The notes beneath the pieces are model-generated. The model did not search any database and was not told where the DNA came from. It worked only from the letters and a program-made list of their open reading frames with translations. Positions 16,944 through 26,023 of a stretch of 64,000 bases of DNA are shown piece by piece. Within the stretch, counting starts at the first letter, position 1, and each line of letters opens with the position of its first letter. Both the position numbers and the translations under genes were made by a program. This DNA is from Gemmiger formicilis (GTDB taxonomy: Bacteria; Bacillota; Clostridia; Oscillospirales; Ruminococcaceae): assembly GCF_018784445.1 (NCBI RefSeq), contig NZ_WQOH01000014.1, positions 1 through 64,000 on the forward strand, read 5' to 3'.

Positions 16944-18044
16944 CTATTTATTATAAAGGTTTTGCCAGGCCTTGTAAAGGGCTGCGCAGAGAAAGACAAA
17001 CCCCACCGCTGCAGCGTCGGGCGGCAGATGCAAAAGTGGTACGATCCGGGCAGAAAGCGTGCTGCACACCCCCACATCCCCCGGCAAAAACCGCACGCAG
17101 AACCGTAAAATGCCCTGCAAAAACACAAGATGCAGCAGGCGGCTGGCGAGCAGCACCTGCGGACAGAACGCTGCCCCGGCGAAGAGCTGCATCTGCGCCC
17201 AGACCGACACCCCCAGCAGGCTGAGCACTGCGCAGCAGCCGTACAGCGCCGCCTGCCCGCCCAGCACCGCAAAGTCCGCACACCCGGCGCTGACCTCCAA
17301 CGCCGCGCTGACCAACACCGACGGTAGCGGAATCACTGCCCCCAGTACCGCGCCTGCCAGCCGGAAAAACACCACGCACCCGCAGACCGACAGCGAGGAT
17401 GTGACAGCGGAGGTGATGGCGGTTGAAATGCTGACCTGTTGCACTGTAGGGGCGGACGCTTGCATCCGCCCGCGGGGCGGTGACGCGCATCGCCCCCCGC
17501 AGCCATCTCGCAGATCAGGTGTGTCCCCGCGCGTGCATCCACACGCCCCGAAAAGGCAAACCACCCCCGCCGCCAGATTCGCCCCGATCTGTGCCGCATA
17601 CAGCACGACCCCTAGCCGCACATTGCCCAGCAGCAGCCCGCCCACACAGCCAATGACAAACCCCGGCCCGGAGCAGCACCCCAAAATTTGCAGCCGCACA
17701 GCGTCCCGGCGGGAAATTTTCCCCGTGTCGTATAGCTGCCCGGCTAATCTTGCGCACACGGCGTACCCGCCCACCCAGGAGAGCACGACCGCTTGGGTTG
17801 CTTCCGCAGATTCTAACCCCAGCACCCGCTGCAAAGGCCGCAGCAGCACGGCGGGCGGTGGGGCGGCCATCAGCAGTTCACACACCACAAAAAAAGGAAA
17901 CAGCGCAGGCAGCACACTGTCAAGACAGAGTGCCGTGCCGCTGGCGAACCCCTGTTTCGCGGCCTGCGGCTCGGTCAGTACCAATACCCCCAGTACAGCC
18001 GCCGCGGCCGCTGTAAAAAAACGCCGATTTCTGCAAACGTTCAT
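16944..18044 (-). CDS. YlbJ-like sporulation integral membrane protein
   Basis: This is a 366-residue polytopic membrane protein. The N-terminal half carries the YlbJ pattern (SVLPALFPFFVVCELL, later LSWVGGYAVCARLAGQL and LGCCSGPGFVIGCVGGLLLGN), the nucleoside-gate type fold seen in sporulation membrane proteins. Start at 18044, with GAGGTG upstream. Residues of about 182-200 are encoded by an inserted GTAGGGGC-type palindromic repeat, yet the frame stays open. It diverges from yqfC by 57 bases, and both belong to sporulation. The identification as YlbJ itself is by pattern, not alignment. Confidence 0.75.
   Translation of the reverse strand: MNVCRNRRFFTAAAAAVLGVLVLTEPQAAKQGFASGTALCLDSVLPALFPFFVVCELLMAAPPPAVLLRPLQRVLGLESAEATQAVVLSWVGGYAVCARLAGQLYDTGKISRRDAVRLQILGCCSGPGFVIGCVGGLLLGNVRLGVVLYAAQIGANLAAGVVCLFGACGCTRGDTPDLRDGCGGRCASPPRGRMQASAPTVQQVSISTAITSAVTSSLSVCGCVVFFRLAGAVLGAVIPLPSVLVSAALEVSAGCADFAVLGGQAALYGCCAVLSLLGVSVWAQMQLFAGAAFCPQVLLASRLLHLVFLQGILRFCVRFLPGDVGVCSTLSARIVPLLHLPPDAAAVGFVFLCAALYKAWQNLYNK
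17446..17500. repeat. GTAGGGGC palindromic repeat inside a coding frame
   Basis: GTAGGGGCGGAC ... GTCCGCC-type hairpin (about 17446-17475), followed by a second hairpin with arms GCGGGGCG and CGCCCC (17472-17500). This is the same family as the intergenic arrays, here lying within the YlbJ-like gene without breaking its frame. Confidence 0.7.
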
Positions 18045-18101
18045 ATTGCGCACCTCACAGCGTATACTGGACTGACAGATTTTTGCGGGGAGGGAACAGC
18101 C

Positions 18102-18419
18102 ATGAAACCGAAAAAGCCGCATCCCCGCAAACTGTATGAGCGCCCCGATCTGCGCCGCATGGCCGCCCCGCCGCCCCGGGATTTCTACCGCCTGCCGGAG
18201 CTGGAACTGCGCGGCGGCAATCTGTTGACAGATGGCTGCCGCCGCGTGCTGGATTTCACCCCGAAGCGCGTCTGCCTGGACATGGGCGACACCCTGGTAA
18301 CATTGTATGGCGAGGGACTGCGGATAGAATCTTTCGCGGGGAAAAGATTGATCCTGGCCGGGCGGTTTACCCGGGTGGAACTGCGCAGCAAGTGGGAGGT
18401 GCCACCCGATGAAGGCTGA
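18102..18419 (+). CDS. yqfC: YabP/YqfC family sporulation protein
   Basis: This is a small sporulation protein, 105 residues, of the YabP/YqfC family. It shows the family's pattern of short beta strands: LELRGGNLLTDGCRRVLDF, VCLDMGDTLVTLYGEGLRI and LAGRFTRVEL. In spore formers yqfC and yqfD are transcribed by sigma-E in the mother cell; that timing is family knowledge. The start follows GGGGAGGGAACAGCC. Its last 11 bases overlap yqfD. Confidence 0.9.
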   Translation: MKPKKPHPRKLYERPDLRRMAAPPPRDFYRLPELELRGGNLLTDGCRRVLDFTPKRVCLDMGDTLVTLYGEGLRIESFAGKRLILAGRFTRVELRSKWEVPPDEG

Positions 18420-19557
18420 ATTTTGGGCGGTGGATACCTTCCGCTTTTCCGTGACCGGGCCGGGGACGTTTCGATTTTTGAACCGCGCGGCAGCCAGCGG
18501 CGTGCGGCTGCGGCACGTCCGCTGGCAGAAAGACGGCTACACCGCCACAGCCAGCGGCCCGGACCGGCGCAGACTGGAAGAAATTGCAAAAAGCGGCGGC
18601 TGGGCGTTTACGGTCACGGCCCGGCGCGGTCCCGGGCGGCGCACCGAATGGCTGCTGCGCACCCGCCCCGGGCTGGCGGCGGGTGCGGTGCTGTTTTTTG
18701 TGCTGCTGCGTTTTCTGGGCGGCTTTGTCTGGTGCATCGATTACGGCGCGATGGACACTGACCTGCACGCAGGCGTGCGCACACTGCTGGCGGACTGCGG
18801 CATCCACGAGGGCGTGTACCTGACCAAACCGCTTTTGCAGGCGGCCCAGGCCCAGGCGCTGCGCCGCAGCGAGACGTTCGGCTGGGTCAGCCTGAACTTT
18901 ACCGGCGGCTGCCTTTCGGTGGAGAGTACGCCTGTCCAGACCCAGACCGTGCGCGACCCACCGCCCCGGCAGGGCCTGTACGCTGCCGCAGATGGGGAGA
19001 TACTGGCGGTGGAAATTGAGAGCGGCTTTGCGGTGGTCGCAGTGGGGGAGCAGGTCACGGCGGGCCAGCCCCTTGCGGCGGCGGAAAAGCTCGACCGCAA
19101 GGGCAACGCCGTACCCCAGGGGGCATGGGGGCGCATTGTGGCGCGGGTGCAAAAACAATACACCGCCGCCCAGGCGTTGGAATACGAGGCCCTTGTCTAC
19201 ACCGGCCGCAGCAGTGCGGCGGAAACGCTCTACTTGCCCGGCTATGCTCACACCCGGCCCGCCGAAACGCCGCTGGCCGGCGAGGAACAGACCGAGTGGC
19301 TTCCGCTGCGGCTGGGCCGCCTGGCGCTGCCCGCCTGTATCTGCCGTGTGACGACCTGGGAGCAGAAGACCCAGCCGGTGCGCCTGACCGACACCGCAGC
19401 CGTCGCGCTGGCTGTCCGCACCTGCCGCGCCCAGCTTTTGCGGGACTTCCCAGATGCGGAAATCGAAGCCGAACAGCGTGAAACCACCACTGAAAACGGC
19501 ACCGCTGCCGCCGCTGTGACCTATATTTTTACCGCCGACATTGCCCGGACGCGGTAA
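18409..19557 (+). CDS. yqfD: Sporulation protein YqfD
   Basis: This is a mother-cell sporulation membrane protein of 382 residues. The N-terminus matches YqfD (FRFSVTGPGTFRFLNRAAASGVRLRHV), there is one membrane span at about residues 85-105, and a large outside domain includes GIHEGVYLTKPLLQ and YAAADGEILAVEIESGFAVV. It overlaps yqfC and precedes phoH, the standard Firmicute order. The molecular role is not known. Confidence 0.92.
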   Translation: MKAEFWAVDTFRFSVTGPGTFRFLNRAAASGVRLRHVRWQKDGYTATASGPDRRRLEEIAKSGGWAFTVTARRGPGRRTEWLLRTRPGLAAGAVLFFVLLRFLGGFVWCIDYGAMDTDLHAGVRTLLADCGIHEGVYLTKPLLQAAQAQALRRSETFGWVSLNFTGGCLSVESTPVQTQTVRDPPPRQGLYAAADGEILAVEIESGFAVVAVGEQVTAGQPLAAAEKLDRKGNAVPQGAWGRIVARVQKQYTAAQALEYEALVYTGRSSAAETLYLPGYAHTRPAETPLAGEEQTEWLPLRLGRLALPACICRVTTWEQKTQPVRLTDTAAVALAVRTCRAQLLRDFPDAEIEAEQRETTTENGTAAAAVTYIFTADIARTR

Positions 19558-19612
19558 TTCGACAATTTTTGCGGACAGTGACGAAATGAAACGCAAAATT
19601 TTGTGCAATATT

Positions 19613-19645
19613 CACAGTTTCTTTTGCGGAAAACTGTGATATAAT
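19613..19645 (+). promoter_or_regulatory. Promoter of phoH block with inverted repeat
   Basis: A perfect TATAAT at 19640-19645. Immediately upstream, CACAGTTT (19613-19620) and AAACTGTG (19631-19638) form a perfect 8-base inverted repeat with a 10-base spacer, covering the -35 region, which itself is poor. This arrangement suggests an operator or an activator-dependent promoter. Confidence 0.5.
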
Positions 19646-19695
19646 CTAAATGTATAGCTGGGCCTATAACCAACTATCCCATGGAGGAACGTATA

Positions 19696-20679
19696 TTGGC
19701 AGAACGATCTCTTGAACTGGACAGCATTGAACTGGCTGCCGCCATCTTTGGCAGCGGCGACCAGAATATCCACCTGCTGGAAAAAGAATTCCGCGTTACA
19801 GCGGTATGCCGCGGCTCAGTGCTGCGCTTTACCGGCGAGCAGAAGGATGTGGACGCCGCCGCCCGCGCGGTGGAGGGCATGGTCACGCTGATGGAAAACC
19901 ACACCCCGCTGGAGGAACAGACCGTGCGCTACTGCATGAGCCTGGCCCATGGCGGCGAGGAAAAACGCCTGCGGGAGCTGACCGACGACTTTGTCGCCGT
20001 CACCGCCAAGGGCCGCCCCATCCACCCCAAGACCCTGGGGCAGAAGGAATACCTGGCGGCCATCCGCAAAAACGCCATCACCTTTGGCGTCGGCCCGGCT
20101 GGTACCGGCAAAACCTATCTGGCCGTGGCGATGGCTGTCAAGGCGTTCAAGTCAAAAGATGTCAGCCGCATCATCCTGACCCGCCCGGCGGTCGAAGCGG
20201 GCGAGAAGCTGGGGTTTCTGCCCGGCGATCTGCAAAATAAAGTTGACCCATACCTGCGCCCGCTCTATGACGGCCTGTTTGACCTGCTGGGCGCGGAGAC
20301 GTTTCAGAAATTGTTTGAAAAGCAGGTCATCGAGGTCGCGCCCCTTGCCTATATGCGCGGCCGCACGCTGGACGACGCCTTTATCATTCTGGATGAAGCC
20401 CAGAACACCACGCCTGAGCAGATGAAGATGTTCTTAACGCGCATGGGCGTCGGCAGCAAGGTCGTTGTCACCGGCGACGTGACCCAGATCGATTTGCCGG
20501 ATAAGGTCCGCAGCGGCCTGATTGACGCGCTGCATGTCCTGCGCAACGTTGAGGGCATTGCCCAGGTGCGCCTGACTGAGAAGGATGTTGTGCGCCACCG
20601 CCTGGTCCAGCAGATCGTAAAAGCGTATGAACAGGCCGCCGAGGAAAAGTCCGGCAGCCCAGAGCATAAAAAAGTATAA
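19696..20679 (+). CDS. phoH: PhoH family ATPase
   Basis: This is a PhoH/YbeZ-type ATPase, usually paired with the endoribonuclease YbeY in rRNA processing. The protein has an N-terminal KH-like segment (AAIFGSGDQNIHLLEKEF), Walker A GPAGTGKT at residues 133-140 and Walker B AFIILDEAQN. I place the start at the TTG at 19696 (327 residues): the nearer ATG at 19681 has no ribosome site, while the GGAGG it contains lies 8 bases before the TTG. ybeY follows after 16 bases. Confidence 0.92.
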   Translation: MAERSLELDSIELAAAIFGSGDQNIHLLEKEFRVTAVCRGSVLRFTGEQKDVDAAARAVEGMVTLMENHTPLEEQTVRYCMSLAHGGEEKRLRELTDDFVAVTAKGRPIHPKTLGQKEYLAAIRKNAITFGVGPAGTGKTYLAVAMAVKAFKSKDVSRIILTRPAVEAGEKLGFLPGDLQNKVDPYLRPLYDGLFDLLGAETFQKLFEKQVIEVAPLAYMRGRTLDDAFIILDEAQNTTPEQMKMFLTRMGVGSKVVVTGDVTQIDLPDKVRSGLIDALHVLRNVEGIAQVRLTEKDVVRHRLVQQIVKAYEQAAEEKSGSPEHKKV

Positions 20680-20695
20680 ATGGAGGTAGATTTCC

Positions 20696-21196
20696 GTGTC
20701 CAATAAGGTGTTGATTACCAATGACCAGAACGTAGTCAAGGTCCCTTCCGGCTTGCGCATCCTGATCCGCCGCAGCTGCAACGCTGTGCTGGATTTCGAG
20801 CACTTTGACGGTCCGGCCGAGATCAGTGTAACATTCGTGGATAACAACCGCATCCACGAGCTGAACCGCGAGTACCGCGGCAAGGACTCCGCCACCGATG
20901 TGCTCAGCTTCCCTCTGGGGGAAAACGGCGAGTATGACATTGACGAGGACAACGGCTGCAAGCTGCTGGGAGACATCGTCATCTCGATGGAGCGCGCAAT
21001 GGAGCAGGCTGAACTGTACGGTCACTCCCTGCAGCGCGAGGTCGCGTACCTGACTGTACATTCCATGCTGCACCTGCTGGGCTACGACCATGAGGCCGGC
21101 GGTCTGGAGGCTGTGCGCATGCGCGAAAAAGAAGAAGCCGTCCTGATCCAGCTGGGCCTGCCCCGCACGGTTTCGTATACGAGCGATGAAATTTGA
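20696..21196 (+). CDS. ybeY: Endoribonuclease YbeY
   Basis: This is a zinc endoribonuclease of 16S rRNA maturation and 70S quality control. The 166-residue protein has the signature HSMLHLLGYDH with zinc ligands His122, His126 and His132. The start is a GTG with GGAGGT 9 bases upstream. Its 3' end overlaps dgkA by 11 bases. The family's conserved VTFVDNNRIHELNREYRGKD is present. Confidence 0.96.
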   Translation: MSNKVLITNDQNVVKVPSGLRILIRRSCNAVLDFEHFDGPAEISVTFVDNNRIHELNREYRGKDSATDVLSFPLGENGEYDIDEDNGCKLLGDIVISMERAMEQAELYGHSLQREVAYLTVHSMLHLLGYDHEAGGLEAVRMREKEEAVLIQLGLPRTVSYTSDEI

Positions 21197-21686
21197 GCCG
21201 CTGACCCGCTTCGCCCGCGGCTTTGTCTACGCCTACAACGGCATCCGCGCCGCCATACGGGAGGAGCGCAATTTCCGCTTTCATCTGTGTGCGGCGCTCT
21301 ATGCCTTTGTGGCAGCCTACTGGGCGCAGCTGCCTGCGGTGGAAACAGCCCTGATCGCGCTCTGTGTGGCGGCGGTGCTGGCGCTGGAGCTTGTCAACTC
21401 CGCAATTGAGCGCGCGGTGGACAAGCCCGATACCACCCACTGGTGGACAGCAGGCGCGGCCAAGGATATGGCGGCGGGGGCGGTGCTCGTCATGGCGCTG
21501 GGTACCCTTGTAGTCGCCGTGTGCCTGCTTGTGCCGCATTTCGGCACGCTGTGGGCCAATTTTACCCTGCGGCCCACACGCCCGGCGGGCATTGTGCTGA
21601 CGCTGGTCATCTTTACAAAATTTATTTTCCGTTCTTCCAACTCAACAGAGAAAGGCAAACAACCGAATGGCAAAACCGATTCCTGA
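21186..21686 (+). CDS. dgkA: Diacylglycerol/undecaprenol kinase
   Basis: This membrane lipid kinase phosphorylates undecaprenol in Gram-positive bacteria. The 166-residue protein has the DgkA motifs LALELVNSAIERAVD and AKDMAAGAVL and about three core membrane helices. Beyond the usual 120-130 residues there is one more hydrophobic segment and a polar tail whose last 20 bases overlap era. The start overlaps ybeY. Confidence 0.92.
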   Translation: MKFEPLTRFARGFVYAYNGIRAAIREERNFRFHLCAALYAFVAAYWAQLPAVETALIALCVAAVLALELVNSAIERAVDKPDTTHWWTAGAAKDMAAGAVLVMALGTLVVAVCLLVPHFGTLWANFTLRPTRPAGIVLTLVIFTKFIFRSSNSTEKGKQPNGKTDS

Positions 21687-22578
21687 AATGCCGTCCAGCG
21701 TCTTTGTGGCGCTGGTGGGCCGCCCCAATGTGGGCAAATCCAGCCTGACGAACTACCTTGTGGGCGAGAAGGTCGCCATCGTGACCAAAAAGCCCCAGAC
21801 GACCCGCAGCCGCATCACCGGCGTCATCACCAAGGGCCCGGTGCAGTATGTGCTGATGGATACCCCCGGCATCCATGCGGCCCGCAACAAGCTGGACGCC
21901 CGTATGACCCAGACCGCCGCCGCCAGCCTGAAAGATGTCGATGTGACGATGATGCTGTTTGAGCCGGCAGGGGAGTTCACCGACGCCGAGCTGACGATGG
22001 TGAAGGCCCTGCAAAAGGGCGGGCCTGCCATTGCGGTCATCAACAAGGTGGACCTGCTCGACAATTTTGCCGCGCTGGAAGCCCGCAAAAAGCAAATGGA
22101 AGATTTCGGCTGCTTTGATCATATTGTCACGATCTCAGCCAAGGACGGTACCGGCTGTGACGATCTGTTTGCCATGCTCAAGCCCTACGGCAACGAAGGC
22201 CCGCACTATTTCGACGATGACGCCTTCACCGATATGCCGGAGAAGGAACTCGTCGCCGAACTCGTGCGCGAGAAGGCCCTGCTGTTCCTGCGGGAGGAAG
22301 TCCCCCACGGCATTGCCGTTGTGGTCGAGCGCTTTAAGGAGCGCCCCGACAAGGACCTCATCGACATTGATGTGAACATCTACTGTGAGCGCAAGAGCCA
22401 CAAGGGCATGATCATCGGCAAGGGCGGCCAGATGCTCAAAAAAATCGCCTCTGCCGCCCGGATGGATATTGAGGAGCTGCTCGGCGTCAAGGTCAACCTG
22501 CAGTGCTGGGTCAAGGTCCGCGAGGATTGGCGCGACAACGAATTGCAGCTGAACTCGCTGGGGTTCGCCAAGCCGTAA
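21667..22578 (+). CDS. era: GTPase Era
   Basis: This is a ribosome-assembly GTPase that binds the 3' end of 16S rRNA. The 303-residue protein has G1 GRPNVGKSS (18-26), a DTPG box, NKVD, and a C-terminal KH domain with GMIIGKGGQMLKKIA. It starts inside the end of dgkA, and the small yqzL-like gene follows. Confidence 0.97.
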   Translation: MAKPIPEMPSSVFVALVGRPNVGKSSLTNYLVGEKVAIVTKKPQTTRSRITGVITKGPVQYVLMDTPGIHAARNKLDARMTQTAAASLKDVDVTMMLFEPAGEFTDAELTMVKALQKGGPAIAVINKVDLLDNFAALEARKKQMEDFGCFDHIVTISAKDGTGCDDLFAMLKPYGNEGPHYFDDDAFTDMPEKELVAELVREKALLFLREEVPHGIAVVVERFKERPDKDLIDIDVNIYCERKSHKGMIIGKGGQMLKKIASAARMDIEELLGVKVNLQCWVKVREDWRDNELQLNSLGFAKP

Positions 22579-22656
22579 CGGATATTTGCCGATGCCCTTT
22601 ATTCCGCCAACATCCCCGCCGCGCCTGTGCTATCCTGTTGCCATGGGGGTGACGAC

Positions 22657-22842
22657 ATGGACAATGCGGCGGACGGCTGGCGGCGTTTTGCGCAGACCGG
22701 CAGCATTTATGACTACCTAACGTATAAAACACAGCAGAACGCAGCACGGGAGGACGTATATGCAAATTGCAACAACGGGTCTGGTGCTGCGCCAGGTCAA
22801 GGTGGGGGAGGCCGACCGGATCCTGACGATCCTGACGCCTGA
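22657..22842 (+). CDS. YqzL-like small protein overlapping recO
   Basis: This 61-residue protein lies between era and recO, the standard location of yqzL. It keeps the core pattern W-x-F-x-x-TGS-x-x-YL-x-YK (WRRFAQTGSIYDYLTYK). Start at 22657, behind GGGGTG. The rest (NCNNGSGAAPGQGGGG and an Asp/Pro tail) is encoded in a different frame over the first 83 bases of recO, so it is probably a run-on caused by loss of the ancestral stop. The function of YqzL is unknown. Confidence 0.65.
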   Translation: MDNAADGWRRFAQTGSIYDYLTYKTQQNAAREDVYANCNNGSGAAPGQGGGGRPDPDDPDA

Positions 22843-23512
22843 CCTGGGGGTCATATCGGCCTCGGCCCGGGGCAGTCTGCGGATGAAAAGCCCGCTGTTC
22901 AGTGCCACGGGCCTGTTCTGCTACTCTGAATTTTCCCTGTCCAGCGGCCGCAGCCACTTTTTTGTGGATGCGGCGCAAATCAAAAAAGTGTTTCATGGCG
23001 TATCTGCCACGGTCGAGGGCATGGCCCTGGCCAGCTATATGGCGGAGATCGCCATGGAGCTTTCCCCCACACCGGCGGAAGGCGAGGCCGACGCCCAGCT
23101 GCGTCTGCTGCTGAACTGCCTGTACCTGATCGGTGAGCGCCGCTACCCATGGCGGCAGCTGAAAGCCGTCTACGAGCTGCGTGCTCTGTCTAAGGCGGGC
23201 TACATGCCGGACCTGCGTATGTGCGCGGGCTGCGGCAAATACGAAGGGGGAGAGTTCTACCTGGACCCGGTGGGCGGGCTGCTGCTCTGCGCTGACTGTG
23301 CCGAGCGGCAGCGCCATATCCCGAACCTGGACGCAGGGGCCTTGTATGCCATGCGCCATATCTTCTGGACGGTCGAGGATAAAAAAGTATTCGGCTTCAA
23401 GATTTCACCCGAGAGCCTGAAAGATCTTTCCCGCGTCAGCGAGCAGTACACGCTGGCGAACCTGGAACATGGGCTGAAAACGCTGGACTTTTTAAAAACT
23501 GTACTTGAGTAA
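22760..23512 (+). CDS. recO: DNA repair protein RecO
   Basis: RecO loads RecA onto SSB-coated DNA in gap repair. The 250-residue protein has the N-terminal OB fold (TTGLVLRQVKVGEADRILTI) and a zinc-finger-like pair CAGCG ... CADC in the C-terminal half. The start follows GGGAGGACGTAT and lies within the yqzL-like frame, so translation is probably coupled. Confidence 0.94.
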   Translation: MQIATTGLVLRQVKVGEADRILTILTPDLGVISASARGSLRMKSPLFSATGLFCYSEFSLSSGRSHFFVDAAQIKKVFHGVSATVEGMALASYMAEIAMELSPTPAEGEADAQLRLLLNCLYLIGERRYPWRQLKAVYELRALSKAGYMPDLRMCAGCGKYEGGEFYLDPVGGLLLCADCAERQRHIPNLDAGALYAMRHIFWTVEDKKVFGFKISPESLKDLSRVSEQYTLANLEHGLKTLDFLKTVLE

Positions 23513-23529
23513 GGAGACCAAAACCCTGT

Positions 23530-25902
23530 ATGGATACCGCCTATAAAACAACACTGGAACTGGACAAGGTCCTTGCCCGGGCTGTGCAGCTGTGTGCCTG
23601 CCAGGAAACCAAGGAGATGATGCAGGCCCTGGAACCCGCCCCCACCATTGAGGACGAGCGCTACGACCTGGCTCAGACCAACGCCATCAACGCGCTGCTC
23701 ATCAAAAACGGCAGCCCCCGCTTCGGCAGCGTGCGCGAGGTGCGCCGCATCGTCGCCCACGCCCGCAAGGGCGGCATTCTCTCGATGGGCGAACTGCTGG
23801 AAATTGCCGCGACGCTGCGCAACTTTTCGGGCCTGAGCCAGTGGTACGGCCTGAGCGAGCACGAAATGCTTCCCACCGACGATTTGTTTTTTTCGCTGGC
23901 CCCGCAGCCAGTGCTGGAAAAACAGATCAGCGAGAGCATTCTTTCCCCGGAGGAAATGGCCGATACCGCCAGCGTAACGCTGCACGATCTGCGCCGCAAA
24001 ATCCGCCAGACCGAGGATTCCATCCGCACCAAACTCGATAACATCATCCGCAACTCCACCACCAACAAATTCCTGCAGGATGCCGTTGTTTCGCTGCGCA
24101 ATGGCCGCTATGTCGTGCCGGTCCGCGCCGAGTACCGCGGTGAGGTGGGCGGCGTTATCCATGACGTTTCCTCTACCGGCGCGACGGTGTTCGTTGAGCC
24201 GACGGCGGTTGTCGAGGCCAATGCCCGCATTATGCAGCTGCGCGCCCAGGAGCAGGAGGAAATCACCCGTATCCTGACGTCCTTCTCCACACAGGTCGGC
24301 TCACTGGAGCCGCAGTTTACGTATAGCTACGATGCTATGCTGAAAATTGACCTGCTGCTGGCAAAAGCACGGCTGGCTGTCGAGCAGAACGCCTTTATGC
24401 CCGCCGTCAGCGACAAGGTCTATTTCAAGCTGAACAAGGCCCGCCACCCGCTCATCGACAAGAAAAAAGTCGTGCCGGTGGATATCGAGCTGGGCAGTGA
24501 CTACGACACGCTTGTCATCACCGGCCCCAACACCGGCGGCAAGACGGTGTCCTTAAAAACCGCAGGCCTGCTCAACGCCATGGCCCAGTACGGTTTTCTG
24601 ATTCCCGCCCATGAGAGCAGCATCGTCTGCCACTTTGAGGAATACCTCGTGGATATCGGCGACGAACAGAGCATCGAGCAGAGCCTGTCCACCTTCTCCG
24701 GCCACATGAAGCGCATCAGCGGCATTCTGGATCTGGCAGGCCACGCTACCCTGACCCTGCTGGATGAGCTGGGTGCGGGCACCGACCCCGCCGAGGGCGC
24801 AGCGCTGGCTGTCAGCATTCTGGAACGGCTGCGCCGCCAGGGCAGCTTGCTGATGGCGACGACCCACTACGCAGAACTGAAAGTCTACGCGCTGGAAACT
24901 CCCGGCGTCGTCAATGCCAGCTGCGAATTTAACGTGGAGACGCTGATGCCCACCTATAAACTCAGCGTCGGTGTGCCGGGCAAATCCAACGCGTTCCTCA
25001 TCAGCTCCAAGCTCGGCATCCCGGAAGAAATCATTGATGCCGCGCGCAATCATATGTCCAACGATGACAAGCGGCTGGACAGCGTGCTTTCCCAGCTGGA
25101 CGATCTGAAAGTCCAGCTGAAAGAGGCCCAGGCCGAGGCCGAACAGGCCAAGTACGACGCCGAGCACGCCCTTGAAAGCGCCGAGAAGAAGCGCGACGCC
25201 TTAATTAAAAAAGGTGAGGAAGAACTCGAAAACGCCCGCCGCCAGGCCCATGACCTGATGCAGCAGGTGCAGAACGAGGCGTACAGCCTGACCGATGAAT
25301 TGCGCCGCATCCAGAAGGACGAAAAGACCAGCGCCGCCCAGCGTGCCGTGCGTGCCCGGGAAATTGCCCGCAAGGACACCGAGACATTGCTCAAAAAGAC
25401 CGACGCCAAGCCGAAGCCGGTCAAAGAGTTCGTCCCACTCAAAGAAGTGCAGATCGGCCAGGAGGTCGTCATTGCGGATCTTGGCCAGACGGCCACCGTC
25501 ACGGCCCGCCCCGACCGCAACAATATGGTCGAGGTCCGCGCCGGCATCATGAAAACGAAGGTGCCGCTCTCCAACCTGCGTGCACCGGACAAGATGGAGA
25601 AGCGCAAGCCCGCCGAACCCCACCGCTCCACCCGCGTGCAGCTGGATAAATCCCGCAAGGCCAGTATGGAAATCAACCTGCTTGGCTACACGGTGGACGA
25701 GGCCTTGAACGAGGTGGACAAGTTCCTGGACAGCGGTATGCTGCGCGGGCAGACGACGCTCTACATCATCCACGGCAACGGCACCGGCGCACTGCGCACG
25801 GCCATCCAAAAGCACCTGCGCACCCACAAGGCGGTCAAGAGTTTCCGCCCCGGCCGCTATGGCGAGGGCGAAAACGGCGTAACTGTGGTGGAATTAAAGT
25901 AA
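23530..25902 (+). CDS. mutS2: Endonuclease MutS2
   Basis: This is a MutS-like ATPase with nuclease activity that acts on recombination intermediates and, in Bacillus, on collided ribosomes. The 790-residue protein has an N-terminal lever/core region, Walker A GPNTGGKT at 332-339, Walker B LLDELGAGTDP, a long Glu/Lys/Ala coiled coil at about 517-600, and a C-terminal Smr domain (about 713-790) with HGNGTGALR. It starts 17 bases after recO, behind TAAGGAG. Confidence 0.95.
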   Translation: MDTAYKTTLELDKVLARAVQLCACQETKEMMQALEPAPTIEDERYDLAQTNAINALLIKNGSPRFGSVREVRRIVAHARKGGILSMGELLEIAATLRNFSGLSQWYGLSEHEMLPTDDLFFSLAPQPVLEKQISESILSPEEMADTASVTLHDLRRKIRQTEDSIRTKLDNIIRNSTTNKFLQDAVVSLRNGRYVVPVRAEYRGEVGGVIHDVSSTGATVFVEPTAVVEANARIMQLRAQEQEEITRILTSFSTQVGSLEPQFTYSYDAMLKIDLLLAKARLAVEQNAFMPAVSDKVYFKLNKARHPLIDKKKVVPVDIELGSDYDTLVITGPNTGGKTVSLKTAGLLNAMAQYGFLIPAHESSIVCHFEEYLVDIGDEQSIEQSLSTFSGHMKRISGILDLAGHATLTLLDELGAGTDPAEGAALAVSILERLRRQGSLLMATTHYAELKVYALETPGVVNASCEFNVETLMPTYKLSVGVPGKSNAFLISSKLGIPEEIIDAARNHMSNDDKRLDSVLSQLDDLKVQLKEAQAEAEQAKYDAEHALESAEKKRDALIKKGEEELENARRQAHDLMQQVQNEAYSLTDELRRIQKDEKTSAAQRAVRAREIARKDTETLLKKTDAKPKPVKEFVPLKEVQIGQEVVIADLGQTATVTARPDRNNMVEVRAGIMKTKVPLSNLRAPDKMEKRKPAEPHRSTRVQLDKSRKASMEINLLGYTVDEALNEVDKFLDSGMLRGQTTLYIIHGNGTGALRTAIQKHLRTHKAVKSFRPGRYGEGENGVTVVELK

Positions 25903-26023
25903 AAATTCAAAACAATCCTGCATTTTTGTCTATGGCAATCATTCGCCACATCTGCTATGCTGAAGGTAGCATGATGGGTGTCTGAACATTAAATCAACAA
26001 GAAAGCGAGCGAACGCTTTGGCA

